Part shown: positions 16,996-26,694 of the stretch, in pieces
Layout of the letters: the number at the start of each line of letters is the position of its first letter
Numbering within the stretch: the first letter of the stretch is position 1
Assembly (NCBI RefSeq): GCF_014472415.1
Contig: NZ_JACSZV010000007.1
Coordinates: forward strand, 1 to 64,000
Direction: 5' to 3'
Origin: Pseudomonas sp. N40(2020)
GTDB taxonomy: Bacteria; Pseudomonadota; Gammaproteobacteria; Pseudomonadales; Pseudomonadaceae
Length of the DNA: 64,000 nt
Position numbers and translations under genes: made by a program
Notes under the pieces: model-generated
Seen by the model: only the letters and a program-made list of their open reading frames with translations
Databases searched by the model: none
Told to the model about the DNA's origin: nothing

Positions 16996-17915
16996 CAAAG
17001 CGTACTTTTAACAGTGGGTCTAAGCGCTGTATCACATCCCAGACGTTCCGTGAGGAAATCCACAAAGGTACGTACCTTCGCTGGTACGCGAGTGCTCTTA
17101 AGATAAACAACCTGGATGGGCAAAGCGGGTGGTTCAAAATCCTGGAGCACTACCTCCAATTCACCGGCCGCTACCTGACTAGCCACCTGGTAGGACAACA
17201 CACGTGTCACGCCCCAGCCCAAGCAGGCAATATTGATAGCAGCTTGATTAGCGGTCACGACCAACCGCGGATCGAAGCGAAAGCTCAATGCATTCCCGTC
17301 ATTCTCAAATTGCCAATCACTTAACAAATGGCTCGCGGACGACATAACGATTTTGGCGGAGCTTAATTCGCCAGGGTGGCGGGGCCTGCCGAATCGCTCA
17401 AAATAGTCGGGGGTGCCACAAATCACTTGGCGCACCTCGCCAACCTTGATGCCGTGCTGATTATTCTCGTGCAGATGGCCGATACGGATCGCCACATCGA
17501 TACCTTCATCAACCATGCTCGTCACGCGGTCAACCAGTAACGCGTTGAGATGTACAGAAGGAAATTGATCCAAATACTCAGCTAGCAAAGGCGCAATGTA
17601 CAACTCACCAAAAAGCACGGGAGCTGTCACAGTCAGATGCCCACATGGAATTGAGTAGCTGCCAGCAGCAGCCTCCTCCGCTTCATCGACCTCACCGAGT
17701 ATTCGCCGGCAATCATCCAAGTATCGTTGCCCGGCCTCTGTCAAGTGCAGGCTACGTGTGGTCCGTGAGAGCAGCTGAGTGCCGATGCGTTCCTCCATGG
17801 CAGCAATGGCACGAGTAACGCTGGGGGGTGAAATATCTAGACGACGTGCGGCGGCGGCAAAGCCTTCTTCTTCAGCCACCGTCATGAATATCTGCATTTC
17901 TTGAAAGCGATCCAT
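16995..17915 (-). CDS. LysR-family transcriptional regulator
   Basis: A 306-residue LysR regulator starting MDRFQEMQIFMTVAEEEGFA, followed by the HTH segment RRLDISPPSVTRAIAAMEER. The substrate-binding domain has G-H-L-T-V-T-A-P-V-L-F-G and EPPALPIQVVYLKSTRVPAK. I start it at 17915 because the open frame upstream to 18155 precedes the conserved LysR N-terminus and overlaps the GST gene. It is co-directional with the GST gene 200 bp upstream and translationally coupled to the next LysR gene. Confidence 0.9.
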   Translation of the reverse strand: MDRFQEMQIFMTVAEEEGFAAAARRLDISPPSVTRAIAAMEERIGTQLLSRTTRSLHLTEAGQRYLDDCRRILGEVDEAEEAAAGSYSIPCGHLTVTAPVLFGELYIAPLLAEYLDQFPSVHLNALLVDRVTSMVDEGIDVAIRIGHLHENNQHGIKVGEVRQVICGTPDYFERFGRPRHPGELSSAKIVMSSASHLLSDWQFENDGNALSFRFDPRLVVTANQAAINIACLGWGVTRVLSYQVASQVAAGELEVVLQDFEPPALPIQVVYLKSTRVPAKVRTFVDFLTERLGCDTALRPTVKSTL

Positions 17916-18114
17916 AGGCGACTCTGCCGTGGCGTAGGGACAGCAAGATCTGACCGCGAGAGCGAGCAGACATAAATGCCAAGAGTGTCGCCAATGGCGA
18001 CTCGCGCAAACCCTGTCCAGATGACTAGCACGACAGGCAAAAAATTCGAAGACAAATCGCAGACTATCAGCAGAGCTTACCCGGAATGTTTCCCAGGTAG
18101 CTCCGTCATTTCGA

Positions 18115-18744
18115 TCAAGCTTGCTGCAAGCCCGTAGCCGTACGTTGCATACCAACGAAATTTGGCAATGCCTCGATACTGCTCAACCAGGCACGGACGT
18201 TAGGATAGTCAGTCAGTGCAACATTACCTTCCGGGGCGTGGGACACGTAGGTATAAGCTGCTACATCAGCGACGGTCGGTTTATCGCCAGCCAGGAATTT
18301 ACTTTTACCCAACTCTTGCTCCATGACCGTGAGCAAGCTGTGGGACTTGCTGATCGCATCTTCCGCATTGTAACCGGCACCGAACACGGTAATCAGTCGA
18401 GCCGTAGCGGGGCCTGAGTTGATCTGACCGGCCGCGACTGACAACCAGCGTTGTACTTTTGCTTGCGCCAAGGGATCACTGGGCAGCCACTCACCGTTGC
18501 CGTATTTAGCAGCGAGATAGACCAGAATCGCGTTCGAGTCAGCCAGCACGGTGCCGTTATCCTCGATCACCGGTACTTGGCCAAAGCTGTTGAGCGCCAG
18601 AAATTCGGGCATCTTGTGCGCGCCCTTCATCAGATCCACAAATATCAACTCCGTTGGCTGGCCGAGCAGTGAGAGCATCAATTCGACGCGATGCGCGTGG
18701 CCGGACAATGGGTGACGATAAAGCTTGATTGGTTGTTGGGACAT
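18115..18744 (-). CDS. Glutathione S-transferase
   Basis: A 209-residue GST. The thioredoxin-fold half begins [20 protein letters not shown], with the catalytic Ser near position 13 and the GSH-binding [20 protein letters not shown]. The helical half has [20 protein letters not shown], the N-capping box of GSTs. The start at 18744 is decided by GGAG six bases before the ATG and by the family N-terminus. It conjugates or reduces with glutathione in the cytosol and fits with glutathione reductase and glutaredoxin remnants nearby. The substrate is unknown. Confidence 0.9.
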   Translation of the reverse strand: MSQQPIKLYRHPLSGHAHRVELMLSLLGQPTELIFVDLMKGAHKMPEFLALNSFGQVPVIEDNGTVLADSNAILVYLAAKYGNGEWLPSDPLAQAKVQRWLSVAAGQINSGPATARLITVFGAGYNAEDAISKSHSLLTVMEQELGKSKFLAGDKPTVADVAAYTYVSHAPEGNVALTDYPNVRAWLSSIEALPNFVGMQRTATGLQQA

Positions 18745-18880
18745 GACGTACTCCGGTTGTTTTTGGATTCGACCCGGTGATCGTGTCGATGGCGTCATCT
18801 TGCTCTTCCGTACCAAACAGCGGAATTACCATTATTTACAATCCAGCATTTCACTGGGAGTAATGGTCAGCACTCTATTC

Positions 18881-19767
18881 TCAGTCCACTGCCGGGGATC
18901 CAAGCATCAAATGCATGAACGCGACCGATGCTGCACTGTGGTAGTTATTTTTCCGCCTGAGAATCGACACGCCACGCTGAGACGCCTTGTCGAGCAAGGC
19001 TAGTTTGTGCAAAGCGCGATTCTGAGTGGCGATTGGTTCTGGAAGGATGGTGGCAACAGCGGTGTTTCGGATGACTTCCAGCAATGTGTTGACGGAGTTC
19101 ACCTGGATCTTCACCTTTGGCGTGATTTTCGCCTTGGCGAAGTACTCATCGATACAAACGCGGGTTGCGAAATTAGGAGTCAGCAAAGCAAAATCCAGTT
19201 GAGCTATCTGCTCAGACGTCAACGCGCCTTGACAGTCATACAATGGATGAGCGCGCCCGACCATCAGACCCAATGTTTCAACGAAAGCCGGGATTGATTC
19301 GATATCGGCGTTTCTCACTTGGTCAAATGCAACAGCAATATCCAGGGAATCATCGACCAGCCTCGTTTCGATGTCGCCCATCGACAGCTCGAAAATCTCC
19401 AGATGAATGCTCGGGAATTGCGAGATGTAATCACGCACTAAAGGACCTAGAGACGTACGCGATAAAGGTCGGGGCCATGGCGAGTCTTAATGTGCCACGG
19501 GACAAGTCTTTTACGTCATGCAATGTCCGCTTACCCGCCGCCAGTTCCACCAGTACGCGACGGGCACATTCGATGTAGGCCAGTCCGGCATCTGTGGGTC
19601 TGACAGTCCGAGATGTTCGATCAAAAAGGCTGACGCCAAGGGTTTCTTCCAGCTGCCGTATCTGTTGCGACAGTGTCGGCTGAGACACATGAAGGACTTC
19701 TGCGGCCCGAGTGAAGCCACCGTGGTCAGCTAACTGCCAACAAATACCGCAGATGTCTTAGCAGCAT
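18881..19767 (-). pseudogene. CynR-like LysR regulator with two frameshifts
   Basis: Three frames rebuild one LysR gene. A start at 19767 ([12 protein letters not shown]) runs into a one-base insertion near 19730, giving a stop at once. A second frame to 19431 carries [20 protein letters not shown] and [12 protein letters not shown] second one-base shift near 19435 is followed by [20 protein letters not shown] and the rest of the effector domain to 18881. The layout and motifs match CynR/Cbl-type regulators. Either two real mutations or assembly errors silence it. It may once have controlled genes now lost, since no cyn genes are present. Confidence 0.8.
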
Positions 19768-19952
19768 TGGATCACCTAAAGGTTGGGCACGTAATGCATT
19801 GTATATCGGACGTTGCGCAGTGATTGGCTGAGCAGGTATCAGCTTATTATTCTCAACCGAGCCTCCCAAAATGCAATGGGCCTTCCGTGAGCACCGATGC
19901 CGCGAAGGTGCCCAGCTCTGTTTAGGTACTTAGGTGCCCCTCCTTCTCATTC

Positions 19953-19967
19953 TTTCACCGGGTGAAA
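19953..19967. promoter_or_regulatory. Perfect 15-bp palindrome, candidate operator
   Basis: TTTCACC and GGTGAAA flank a single G. It lies about 130 bp upstream of the exported alpha/beta-hydrolase start at 20099, in a stretch (19768-20098) with no gene. No T-run follows. It could be a dimeric-repressor site for the hydrolase. Confidence 0.4.
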
Positions 19968-20098
19968 TACCGCATTGTCACTGTTAGTCATTCCGCTGAC
20001 TCAGCGGTTTGCCGAGTATCAGACACAGCGCATAACAACACCAATGCGCTGACCAGATCTCAACGCAGACTAACTCTGCACCCACTGGAGTACCGGTG

Positions 20099-21031
20099 AT
20101 GCCCTTACTTAAATACCTCTCCTTTCTCGTTCTGACGATGCTTTTGGGCTTCGGACACGCCCAAGCGGAAATGCCAAAAATGCAGTATCGCCACGTGACG
20201 GTCGATGGAGTAAATATTGCTTATCGAGAAATTGGCGAACCCAGCGCCCCCGCCGTATTACTCCTTCATGGAGTGCCCAGCTCGTCTCGTATGTACGATG
20301 ATCTCATGAAGCATTTGGGTGACCGTTTCCACCTCATTGCTCCGGACTACCCAGGCTTCGGTAATAGTGATGCGCCCCCACCAGACAAGTTCGTCTACAC
20401 ATTTGATCACCTTGCGAAGGTGATGGAGCACTTCACAGATGCAGTCGGGCTCAAACGATACAGCTTGTTTATGCAGGACTACGGCGCTCCCGTCGGTATG
20501 CGATTGGCGATGGCGAGGCCCGAAGCCGTAACTTCAATGGTGTTCCAAAATGGCAATGTCTATGCAGAAGGCTTGGGCAAGATGTGGGACAGCCGCAAAG
20601 CCTACTGGGCTGATCGCAATGCCTATGAGGCCAAGTTTCAGGCTGCTCATTTATCCCTGGACGTGACTCGCCAGCGGCATGTCGGCAGCGATCCAGACGT
20701 CACAGCGTACAACCCCGATTTATGGCAAGACGAAGTGGCATTCCTCAACCGCCCCGGTGAAGGTGCGATTCAAATGGAGCTGATTTACGACTATCGCACT
20801 AACCTGGATGCATACCCGGCGTGGCAGAAATGGCTGCGTGAACATCAGCTGCCCACATTGGTTGTCTGGGGCAAGCATGATTTGGCCTTTACCGTTGCAG
20901 GAGCTGAAGCTTTTCACCGGGACTTGCCCAATGCTGAGATTGCGATCCTCGACGGCGGACATTTTATTATGGACACCCGGCTGGAAGATGTCGCGAATCT
21001 CACTCGAAAATTCCTGATCAAGCAAAAATGA
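20099..21031 (+). CDS. Exported alpha/beta hydrolase, haloalkane-dehalogenase-like
   Basis: A 310-residue alpha/beta-hydrolase with an N-terminal signal peptide (LLKYLSFLVLTMLLGFGHAQ, cleavage near residue 23). The oxyanion loop is LLLHGVPSSSRMY. The nucleophile elbow is FMQDYGAPVG, with Asp127 instead of Ser, which points to the haloalkane-dehalogenase or epoxide-hydrolase branch rather than an esterase. The acid region is WGKHDLAF, and the base is in DGGHFIMD. GGAG lies eight bases before the ATG at 20099. It acts in the periplasm if the signal works. The natural substrate is unknown. A hairpin terminator follows. Confidence 0.85.
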   Translation: MPLLKYLSFLVLTMLLGFGHAQAEMPKMQYRHVTVDGVNIAYREIGEPSAPAVLLLHGVPSSSRMYDDLMKHLGDRFHLIAPDYPGFGNSDAPPPDKFVYTFDHLAKVMEHFTDAVGLKRYSLFMQDYGAPVGMRLAMARPEAVTSMVFQNGNVYAEGLGKMWDSRKAYWADRNAYEAKFQAAHLSLDVTRQRHVGSDPDVTAYNPDLWQDEVAFLNRPGEGAIQMELIYDYRTNLDAYPAWQKWLREHQLPTLVVWGKHDLAFTVAGAEAFHRDLPNAEIAILDGGHFIMDTRLEDVANLTRKFLIKQK

Positions 21032-21038
21032 AAAAAAT

Positions 21039-21063
21039 CGCATCCTGATCAGATCAGGGTGCG
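21039..21063. terminator. Bidirectional hairpin terminator
   Basis: CGCATCCTGATC pairs with GATCAGGGTGCG (one T-G pair) around a single-base loop. An A-rich tract precedes it and a T-containing tail follows. It separates the plus-strand hydrolase from the minus-strand aldehyde-dehydrogenase-like remnant. Confidence 0.6.
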
Positions 21064-21159
21064 CTTTATGTTCCTGCTCGACCCTATCGCTTAACCGTTA
21101 AATCGTTCTGTGTCATACGACTTTGGATGGTAAATACTCCATCTCCTGAGAGGATGGCG

Positions 21160-21818
21160 CTACGGGTAAAAAGGCGCCCGCTCTCCCCAATTTGAAAGAC
21201 CTAGCTCCGGCTTATTGAGCGCGTACTGAACGTCGACCCAGCGAGTAACGCCATTGCCTACAAAAGGTGCGTTGACTGCATTGAAGAATCGCTCTTGCGC
21301 TTGATCGTCTTCGCTGATCAGAGACGCTGTAAATTTCGGACTGTATTGATTGAACAGCCCCACCGCGGCATCAAGATCGTCGATGATCTTCAGGCTGACC
21401 TCTGGAGTCTCCCCCCACTCCCACTCCCACTCCCGACCCCACTGATCCTCCGGTAGCGACCCAACCAGCGCCTCATCCTGCGGTACACCGCGACGGTAGC
21501 GGTTTGCCAGTCCTCTGGCACAACAGATTCGCTTCCCTCAACGATGTGCAATTCGCAACTCTGGCCACGGGCAGTGCCAGCCCGTCTTAGAGCATTGAGA
21601 AACACCGGTATTAGCTCGGCTGCGCAATCACGGTGGATCAGACAGACGTTCACCGGGATCTGCAACAGTTCGCCACTGACTTGCTCTACGAGCCGATGGT
21701 CACCTAGCCGGAAACGCACGGCCAACTCGGGGCTCACTACGACAGACCACCGGCAAAAGGGATCTGCGTACCAGCGACTAGTTGTTCGAGCGCTAGAGAC
21801 ATGAAGCAGGTTTACCAT
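21160..21818 (-). pseudogene. ProA-like aldehyde dehydrogenase remnant
   Basis: Pieces in two frames fit the C-terminal part of the gamma-glutamyl-phosphate-reductase branch of aldehyde dehydrogenases. Frame one has NVCLIHRDCAAELIPVFLNA. After a shift near 21510, frame two has DEALVGSLPEDQWGRE, then FNQYSPKFTASLISEDDQAQ, and NAPFVGNGVTRWVD, PELGLSNW. The N-terminal half with the catalytic Cys region is missing and the end is also short. The identification is by motif memory, so moderate. It lies immediately downstream of gorA. Confidence 0.55.
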
Positions 21819-21858
21819 AAGGACGCCGGCGGAAAGCGCAAATGAATCGCCCCCTCCG

Positions 21859-23220
21859 TCACCTGCTACTCACCGCTGTACGCAGCGTTACGAATTCCTC
21901 CGCAGAGGTCGGATGCACGCCAATGGTGTCATCGAAAAGCCGTTTGGTGGCACCCGCCTTCAGAGCAATCGCTAAGCCTTGGATGATGTCCCCCGCGTCT
22001 GGACCGACCATGTGACATCCCAACACTCGATCAGATTCGGCGTCCACTACAAGCTTCATCAGCGTCTGTTCTGTCGACTCGGTGAGGGTCAATTTCATTG
22101 GCCGGAAACGGCTCTCGAACACCACTACTTTATGGCCTTGCTCAATCGCTTGCTGCTCGGTGAGACCTACCGTACCAATATTTGGCTGGCTGAACACAGC
22201 AGTCGGAATGTTACGATAGTCGACTGGCCGATACTGCTCAGGTTTGAACAAGCGACGGGCAACCGCCATGCCTTCCGCTGTCGCAACGGGTGTTAACTGG
22301 ACACCACCAATCACATCACCCAGAGCCAAAATCGAAGGTTCGCGAGTTTCGAAATGCTTATTGACGTCAATGTAGCCAGCTTCGTTAAGTTCGACGCGCG
22401 TGTTTTCCAGTCCCAGGTTATCTAGCATTGGCCTGCGGCCGGTGGCGTAGAAGATGCTATCGGTTTCCACTTGACTCCCATCCTTGAGCGTCGCGAGCAG
22501 GCTCCCATCTGCCTGCTTATCAATTTGGACAATGTCAGTGTTGAACTGCAATTGCAGACCGCGCTTGGTCAACTCTTCTGCTAAATGAGTACGCACTGAC
22601 TGATCAAATCCTCGCAAGAACAGGTCGCCTCGATACAGCAGCCGAGTATCGGCTCCCAGCCCATTGAAAATGCCAGCGAATTCCACAGCAATATAGCCAC
22701 CGCCGACCACCAGTATTCGCTTGGGGAGTTGCTTCAGGAAGAACGCTTCGTTTGACGTAGTCGCATGCTCACGCCCCAGAATGTCCGGGATCTCCGGCCA
22801 GCCGCCGGTCGCAATCAAGATCCGCTCAGCACTGAAACGCTGGCCGAGTATTTCGACATGATGTGGATCGGATAGACGGGCATGGCCTTCGAACAACGTG
22901 ACGCCGCTGTTGATCAATAGGGTGCGGTAGATGTCGTTGAGGCGTTGGATCTCACGATTTTTGTTAGAAATAAGCGAAGCCCAGTCGAACTGCGCTTTCC
23001 CGGCAGTCCAGCCGAAGCTTTCGGCCTGTTCGAAGTCGTCAGCAAAATGGGCTCCGTAAACCAAAAGCTTCTTAGGGATGCAGCCGACATTTACGCACGT
23101 ACCACCCAAGTAGCGGCTTTCGGCAACCGCGACCTTTGCGCCGAAACCCGCTGCAAACCTTGCCGCATGCACGCCGCCCGAGCCAGCACCAATGACAAAT
23201 AAATCGAAGTCGTAGCCCAT
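21859..23220 (-). CDS. gorA: Glutathione reductase
   Basis: A 453-residue pyridine-nucleotide disulfide oxidoreductase. FAD binding is in [20 protein letters not shown]. The redox pair is Cys42/Cys47 in [15 protein letters not shown]. The NADPH-binding Rossmann motif is [14 protein letters not shown] followed by Arg residues selecting phosphate, and the dimer-interface His is in [12 protein letters not shown]. It reduces GSSG with NADPH in the cytosol. Length is normal for bacterial Gor. I start at 23220, where the family begins; the upstream GTG at 23244 is less likely. It fits the neighbouring GST. Confidence 0.95.
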   Translation of the reverse strand: MGYDFDLFVIGAGSGGVHAARFAAGFGAKVAVAESRYLGGTCVNVGCIPKKLLVYGAHFADDFEQAESFGWTAGKAQFDWASLISNKNREIQRLNDIYRTLLINSGVTLFEGHARLSDPHHVEILGQRFSAERILIATGGWPEIPDILGREHATTSNEAFFLKQLPKRILVVGGGYIAVEFAGIFNGLGADTRLLYRGDLFLRGFDQSVRTHLAEELTKRGLQLQFNTDIVQIDKQADGSLLATLKDGSQVETDSIFYATGRRPMLDNLGLENTRVELNEAGYIDVNKHFETREPSILALGDVIGGVQLTPVATAEGMAVARRLFKPEQYRPVDYRNIPTAVFSQPNIGTVGLTEQQAIEQGHKVVVFESRFRPMKLTLTESTEQTLMKLVVDAESDRVLGCHMVGPDAGDIIQGLAIALKAGATKRLFDDTIGVHPTSAEEFVTLRTAVSSR

Positions 23221-24034
23221 TTCAGTTCTCTGTAAGGATTGCACAGTACCCGGCGGCCCAAATTCATTAGAGGGGTAACAACCGGAGCTTCAGCGACTGC
23301 ACCAGTGAGGCACTAAGCCTCAAAAACAAACCATCGCTTGATCGCTGTTGGCACATATCTGTCATGCCTAATCCACTGGTCTCGCTTGCCAAAGCTCCCA
23401 TGAATTGGGGAAGCAAAAAGCCCGCTTCGTGCTCGCGATGAAGCACGATTGAAGTATCCGGATAGGAGCTGCCAGCGCAGGATTGAGTAGTGCCAAACAT
23501 TGGAAATATCCCAGTAATGGAGAACGCTGCGACAACTCCAGTGGTCGATCGCTTCTGGGATCAGTTTCACCAACAAAGGCTTGTGAGAGAATGGACAGAG
23601 ATGTCATGGCTCAATTGTGCAGGATGAAACAATCGTGGCAATAACTTGGGGTCGGCAGCTCGCGCAGAGATGCACAGAGACACACATAGCGATAGGCAGC
23701 ATGGAATTGCCTGTATGAGTGTCGACAAGCGTACTAACTGGAGCGACTGCATGGGCGGATGGTAATTTCGCTTTTAGCCTCGGGCGGGTTAGCGTGTCCA
23801 AGGACTCTGGGTGAGATAAACATGAGCGTTCGGCGAAGTCCTGTCACCTATGCGGACCGGCAAAGAGAACGCGTTTCTTACAGTTCAGAGGCATCCGGTA
23901 GCGCGCCTGCATTTCATTCCCTGTAGCGAGCGAGAAGCATCGGTATGGTGCCAACATTGCGCCAGCAACATGCTGTGGGCACCGTTCACGGCTGCTGACA
24001 CCAACGCCATGTGAAGTAACTCAAGCAAAACTTG
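23221..24034. other. Long stretch without a convincing gene
   Basis: About 800 bp with several short open frames but no start/RBS combination or known motif. A 34-codon plus-strand frame at 23822-23926 has no ribosome-binding site. The stretch probably holds decayed sequence. Confidence 0.4.
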
Positions 24035-24352
24035 TCAAACAGATTCAATTGACACCAGCTCGAAATACTTAAATTTGCGCTTCTTCGCCTCCGTCTTTGC
24101 TTGCTGCTCCGCAATAAGGGAACTCAGCGTGCTTGCTTCGAAGGTAAAAGTCTCCGCCTTGCCCTCAAAATCCGTCGTAACACGGAGCGTCACCCTCAAC
24201 TTGGGTGAGCGAGAGGTCGGTGCCCGCCGGGCTTTCGATACATGCTGCTGATCAGATGTAATCCGCAGATCTTCAGCTTCAGCTTTTGACTCATGGGCCG
24301 CCGTACCGAAAAGAGCATGGCGCATTTCTTCTTCACTCAGATTTCCTTTCAT
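24035..24352 (-). CDS. Hypothetical protein
   Basis: A 105-residue charged protein starting MKGNLSEEEMRHALFG and ending KKRKFKYFELVSIESV. The middle (SPKLRVTLRVTTDFEGKAET) is a beta-rich segment. No membrane helix or signal. The acidic E-E-E-M-R start is like conserved small Pseudomonas proteins, but I cannot name a family. No clear ribosome-binding site lies before the ATG. Confidence 0.5.
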   Translation of the reverse strand: MKGNLSEEEMRHALFGTAAHESKAEAEDLRITSDQQHVSKARRAPTSRSPKLRVTLRVTTDFEGKAETFTFEASTLSSLIAEQQAKTEAKKRKFKYFELVSIESV

Positions 24353-24746
24353 GTAGCCGTCTCGTGTACGTCCGCTGGTTGCCCAGTATTAAATTAGGAA
24401 AAAGTTCAGCATTTCGACTGAAAGTTTAGTCTTCAGCTCGATGATTTTTGGGTCAACGTCCTAAATCAAGAATCTGGTTAGCTGCCCTTCCCTCTCGGCC
24501 GGAGTGAACAATTAATCAAAAACTAGCTATCCGCGCCTTTGCTTGAGTCGTTGAAGCCGGCTCGTTATTATCGCAACTTAAAATGCCGATGTTTTCAGTG
24601 TCTAAGTGCATCCAAGAACTTGAAGTCCATTTGCGCGTCCGTCCTATCCGAGCGTTGCCCCTTGAAGTTTCCACGAAAGCGCCGCGGGATTAACACTGAT
24701 GATCACTAGATTTAATGGATCACTGCATTGCAATTGGAGAATGATG
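24353..24746. other. Stretch without a recognisable gene
   Basis: No supported frame or strong structured element was seen on either strand. Confidence 0.4.
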
Positions 24747-25208
24747 CTATCTCCCCTCAATTAATCGATCACGGATACCTGCAACCGCAGCCTGAATCGC
24801 CATGACTTTTTCTATGTTCATTCCCACTGCCGACTGGATGCAGCCCGGGACTTTTAGCGCTTCAGACTTCAACGCCCTACCCATGTCGGTGAGCTTAACC
24901 CGCACCTGGCGCTCGTCTTTCGGGTCCCGGCAACGGGTTATGAAACCCGCGTTTTCCAGACGCTTAACCAACGGCGTCAGGGTGCTCGACTCAAGAAACA
25001 GTTTGCTGCCCAGATCCTTAATGATCTGATCATCCTTTGCCCACAAGGCCACCATCAGCAAATACTGCGGATACGTGAGACCTATGGCCTCCAGAATCGG
25101 CCGATAAAACTGCGTCAGCGCATGGCCTGTTGAGTAAATCGTAAAGCACAAAAACTCATTCAGTGGCGCGAAACCATCGCCGCGAATTTCTGATTCAGAC
25201 ACCTGCAT
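24747..25208 (-). CDS. MarR-family regulator, OhrR-type
   Basis: A 153-residue winged-HTH regulator. The N-terminal LNEFLCFTIYSTGHALTQFY carries the Cys (residue 21) that OhrR proteins use to sense organic hydroperoxides, and LGLTYPQYLLMVALW follows. The HTH/wing part is GSKLFLESSTLTPLVKRLEN and then D-P-K-D-E-R-Q-V-R-V. A strong AGGAGGGG lies before the ATG. It is divergent from the secreted alpha/beta hydrolase, with repeated palindromic sites between them, so it likely represses itself and the hydrolase. The peroxide link is an inference from the Cys. Confidence 0.85.
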   Translation of the reverse strand: MQVSESEIRGDGFAPLNEFLCFTIYSTGHALTQFYRPILEAIGLTYPQYLLMVALWAKDDQIIKDLGSKLFLESSTLTPLVKRLENAGFITRCRDPKDERQVRVKLTDMGRALKSEALKVPGCIQSAVGMNIEKVMAIQAAVAGIRDRLIEGR

Positions 25209-25243
25209 CCTCCCCTCCTACGCGTAAAGACAAAATATTACGT

Positions 25244-25294
25244 GCACGATTAAATCGCAAGCTATTGACAAAAATTTTTACCTGTCGCACGATT
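25244..25294. promoter_or_regulatory. Divergent promoter with repeated operator half-sites
   Basis: GCACGATT occurs twice, at 25244-25251 and 25287-25294, 43 bp (about four helical turns) apart. The first extends into the palindrome CGATT-A-AATCG (25247-25257). A TTGACA -35 hexamer lies at 25265-25270, and the second repeat covers the expected -10 position. A dimeric repressor bound at both would block transcription. The OhrR-type regulator encoded alongside is the obvious candidate. Confidence 0.55.
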
Positions 25295-25359
25295 TGTACC
25301 GCAGCGATTTGTTAGCGCACAAGGTATATTTCGCCCCTCCCTTACTGGTAGACATTCAA

Positions 25360-26130
25360 ATGAAAAAGATTTTCTCGGGTTTAGCACTCGCAACTGCCTT
25401 CGCTACCGCCAGCCTCGCGTACGCCGCTGACGTCAAGCCAACCGTAGTTCTAGTGCATGGCGCTTTTGCTGACTCGTCGAGTTGGAATGGCGTGATGAAT
25501 ATTCTGCAAAAAGATGGCTATACAGTAATCGCAGCAGCGAACCCATTGCGCGGCGTAACAAATGACGCCCAGTCCGTTGCGAGCATCGTCAAAAGCATCA
25601 AGACACCCGTTGTGCTAGTTGGGCACTCCTACGGTGGGCCTGTCATTAGCGAAGCTGCCTATGGCAACCAAAATGTGAAGAGCCTGGTTTTCGTCGCTGC
25701 ATTTGCGCCAGAAGCTGGCGAAACGGCAGCGGAATTGTCGAGCCGTTTCCCAGGCGGCACACTGGGCGCAGCCTTAGCACCCCCTGTCGACCTGGCAGAT
25801 GGCGGCAAGGATCTATACATCGATCAGGGCAAATTTCACGACCAGTTTGCCGCCGATGTATCCGAGGCTGATGCTCGCCTGATGGCTGCCGGTCAGCGTC
25901 CCGTTACCGTTGCAGCTTTGAACGAGGCGGCTACCGAGCCGGCTTGGAAGACCATTCCGTCATGGTTTGTTTACGGCGACAAGGACAAGAACATCCCACC
26001 TCAGGCCCTAGCTTTTATGGCTGAGCGCGCAAACTCCAAACAAACAGTTATCGTTAAGGGTGGCTCACACGTTGTCATGGTGTCCAATCCGAAGGCTGTC
26101 GCCAACCTGATCGAAAAAGCAGCAAAGTAA
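25360..26130 (+). CDS. Exported alpha/beta hydrolase (esterase-type)
   Basis: A 256-residue alpha/beta-hydrolase with a signal peptide (MKKIFSGLALATAFATASLA, cleavage after AYA). The oxyanion region is LVHGAFADSSSWNG. The nucleophile Ser90 is in VGHSYGGPVI, the acid in VYGDKDKNIPP and the base in GGSHVVMVS. Proteins of this type are small periplasmic esterases or lactonases. I choose 25360 so that the signal peptide is at the N-terminus; an upstream in-frame ATG-like start at 25294 overlaps the operator. It is probably repressed by the divergent OhrR-type regulator. Confidence 0.85.
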   Translation: MKKIFSGLALATAFATASLAYAADVKPTVVLVHGAFADSSSWNGVMNILQKDGYTVIAAANPLRGVTNDAQSVASIVKSIKTPVVLVGHSYGGPVISEAAYGNQNVKSLVFVAAFAPEAGETAAELSSRFPGGTLGAALAPPVDLADGGKDLYIDQGKFHDQFAADVSEADARLMAAGQRPVTVAALNEAATEPAWKTIPSWFVYGDKDKNIPPQALAFMAERANSKQTVIVKGGSHVVMVSNPKAVANLIEKAAK

Positions 26131-26694
26131 AAACTTGGTAACTGCTATGAGGTTCGGCCGTTGGCAACTATCTGAATGCCCAATAGCTCTATCCACTCTA
26201 GAAACCGTAAAACCTAAGGCGCCTAAAATATGGGTTTTAACTCAGCAATCAGATTCTTTACAGCAAGTAATTTTCGTTAAACTCGCTCCTTCTGCATTTA
26301 TTTAGCCCGCGCTTCCACGCGGGTTTTTCTTGCCTATCGCGTCGGAACTTGTATCTCCTTCTGTCTGATCCGCATATTTTTTTGAGATCTGACGCTGTAC
26401 CAAAAAAAGCCCTGCGCCAACAATGAGCCGAATATTTTCTAAAGCGGTTTATCTCAATGCCCATCAAATGGCCGTTACGCAGCGATTCAACAACACAAAC
26501 TTGGTTCCGGCGAGTGGATAGCATTAACCTGAGAGGTTCGTTGTCTAGCTACACGTTTTAACGGATCTTCTAGCACATATGCTCGTCGCGTCGGCATACA
26601 TGAGCGCCCGTAGTCAAAAGGTTAACTCCCACACTCCAGTTTCGACTGATCTACCAGCCGCTGTGTGAATCAAGCGGCTGCAAAGGATGCATTC
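26131..26694. other. Stretch without a gene, with a terminator
   Basis: No coding sequence supported. The left part carries the hydrolase terminator at 26306-26328; the right part carries the ribosome-binding site of the SCO1 gene. Confidence 0.4.
26306..26328 (+). terminator. Rho-independent terminator
   Basis: CCCGCG (26306-26311), a six-base loop, CGCGGG (26318-26323) and TTTTT. It lies about 175 bp after the hydrolase stop. Confidence 0.75.
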
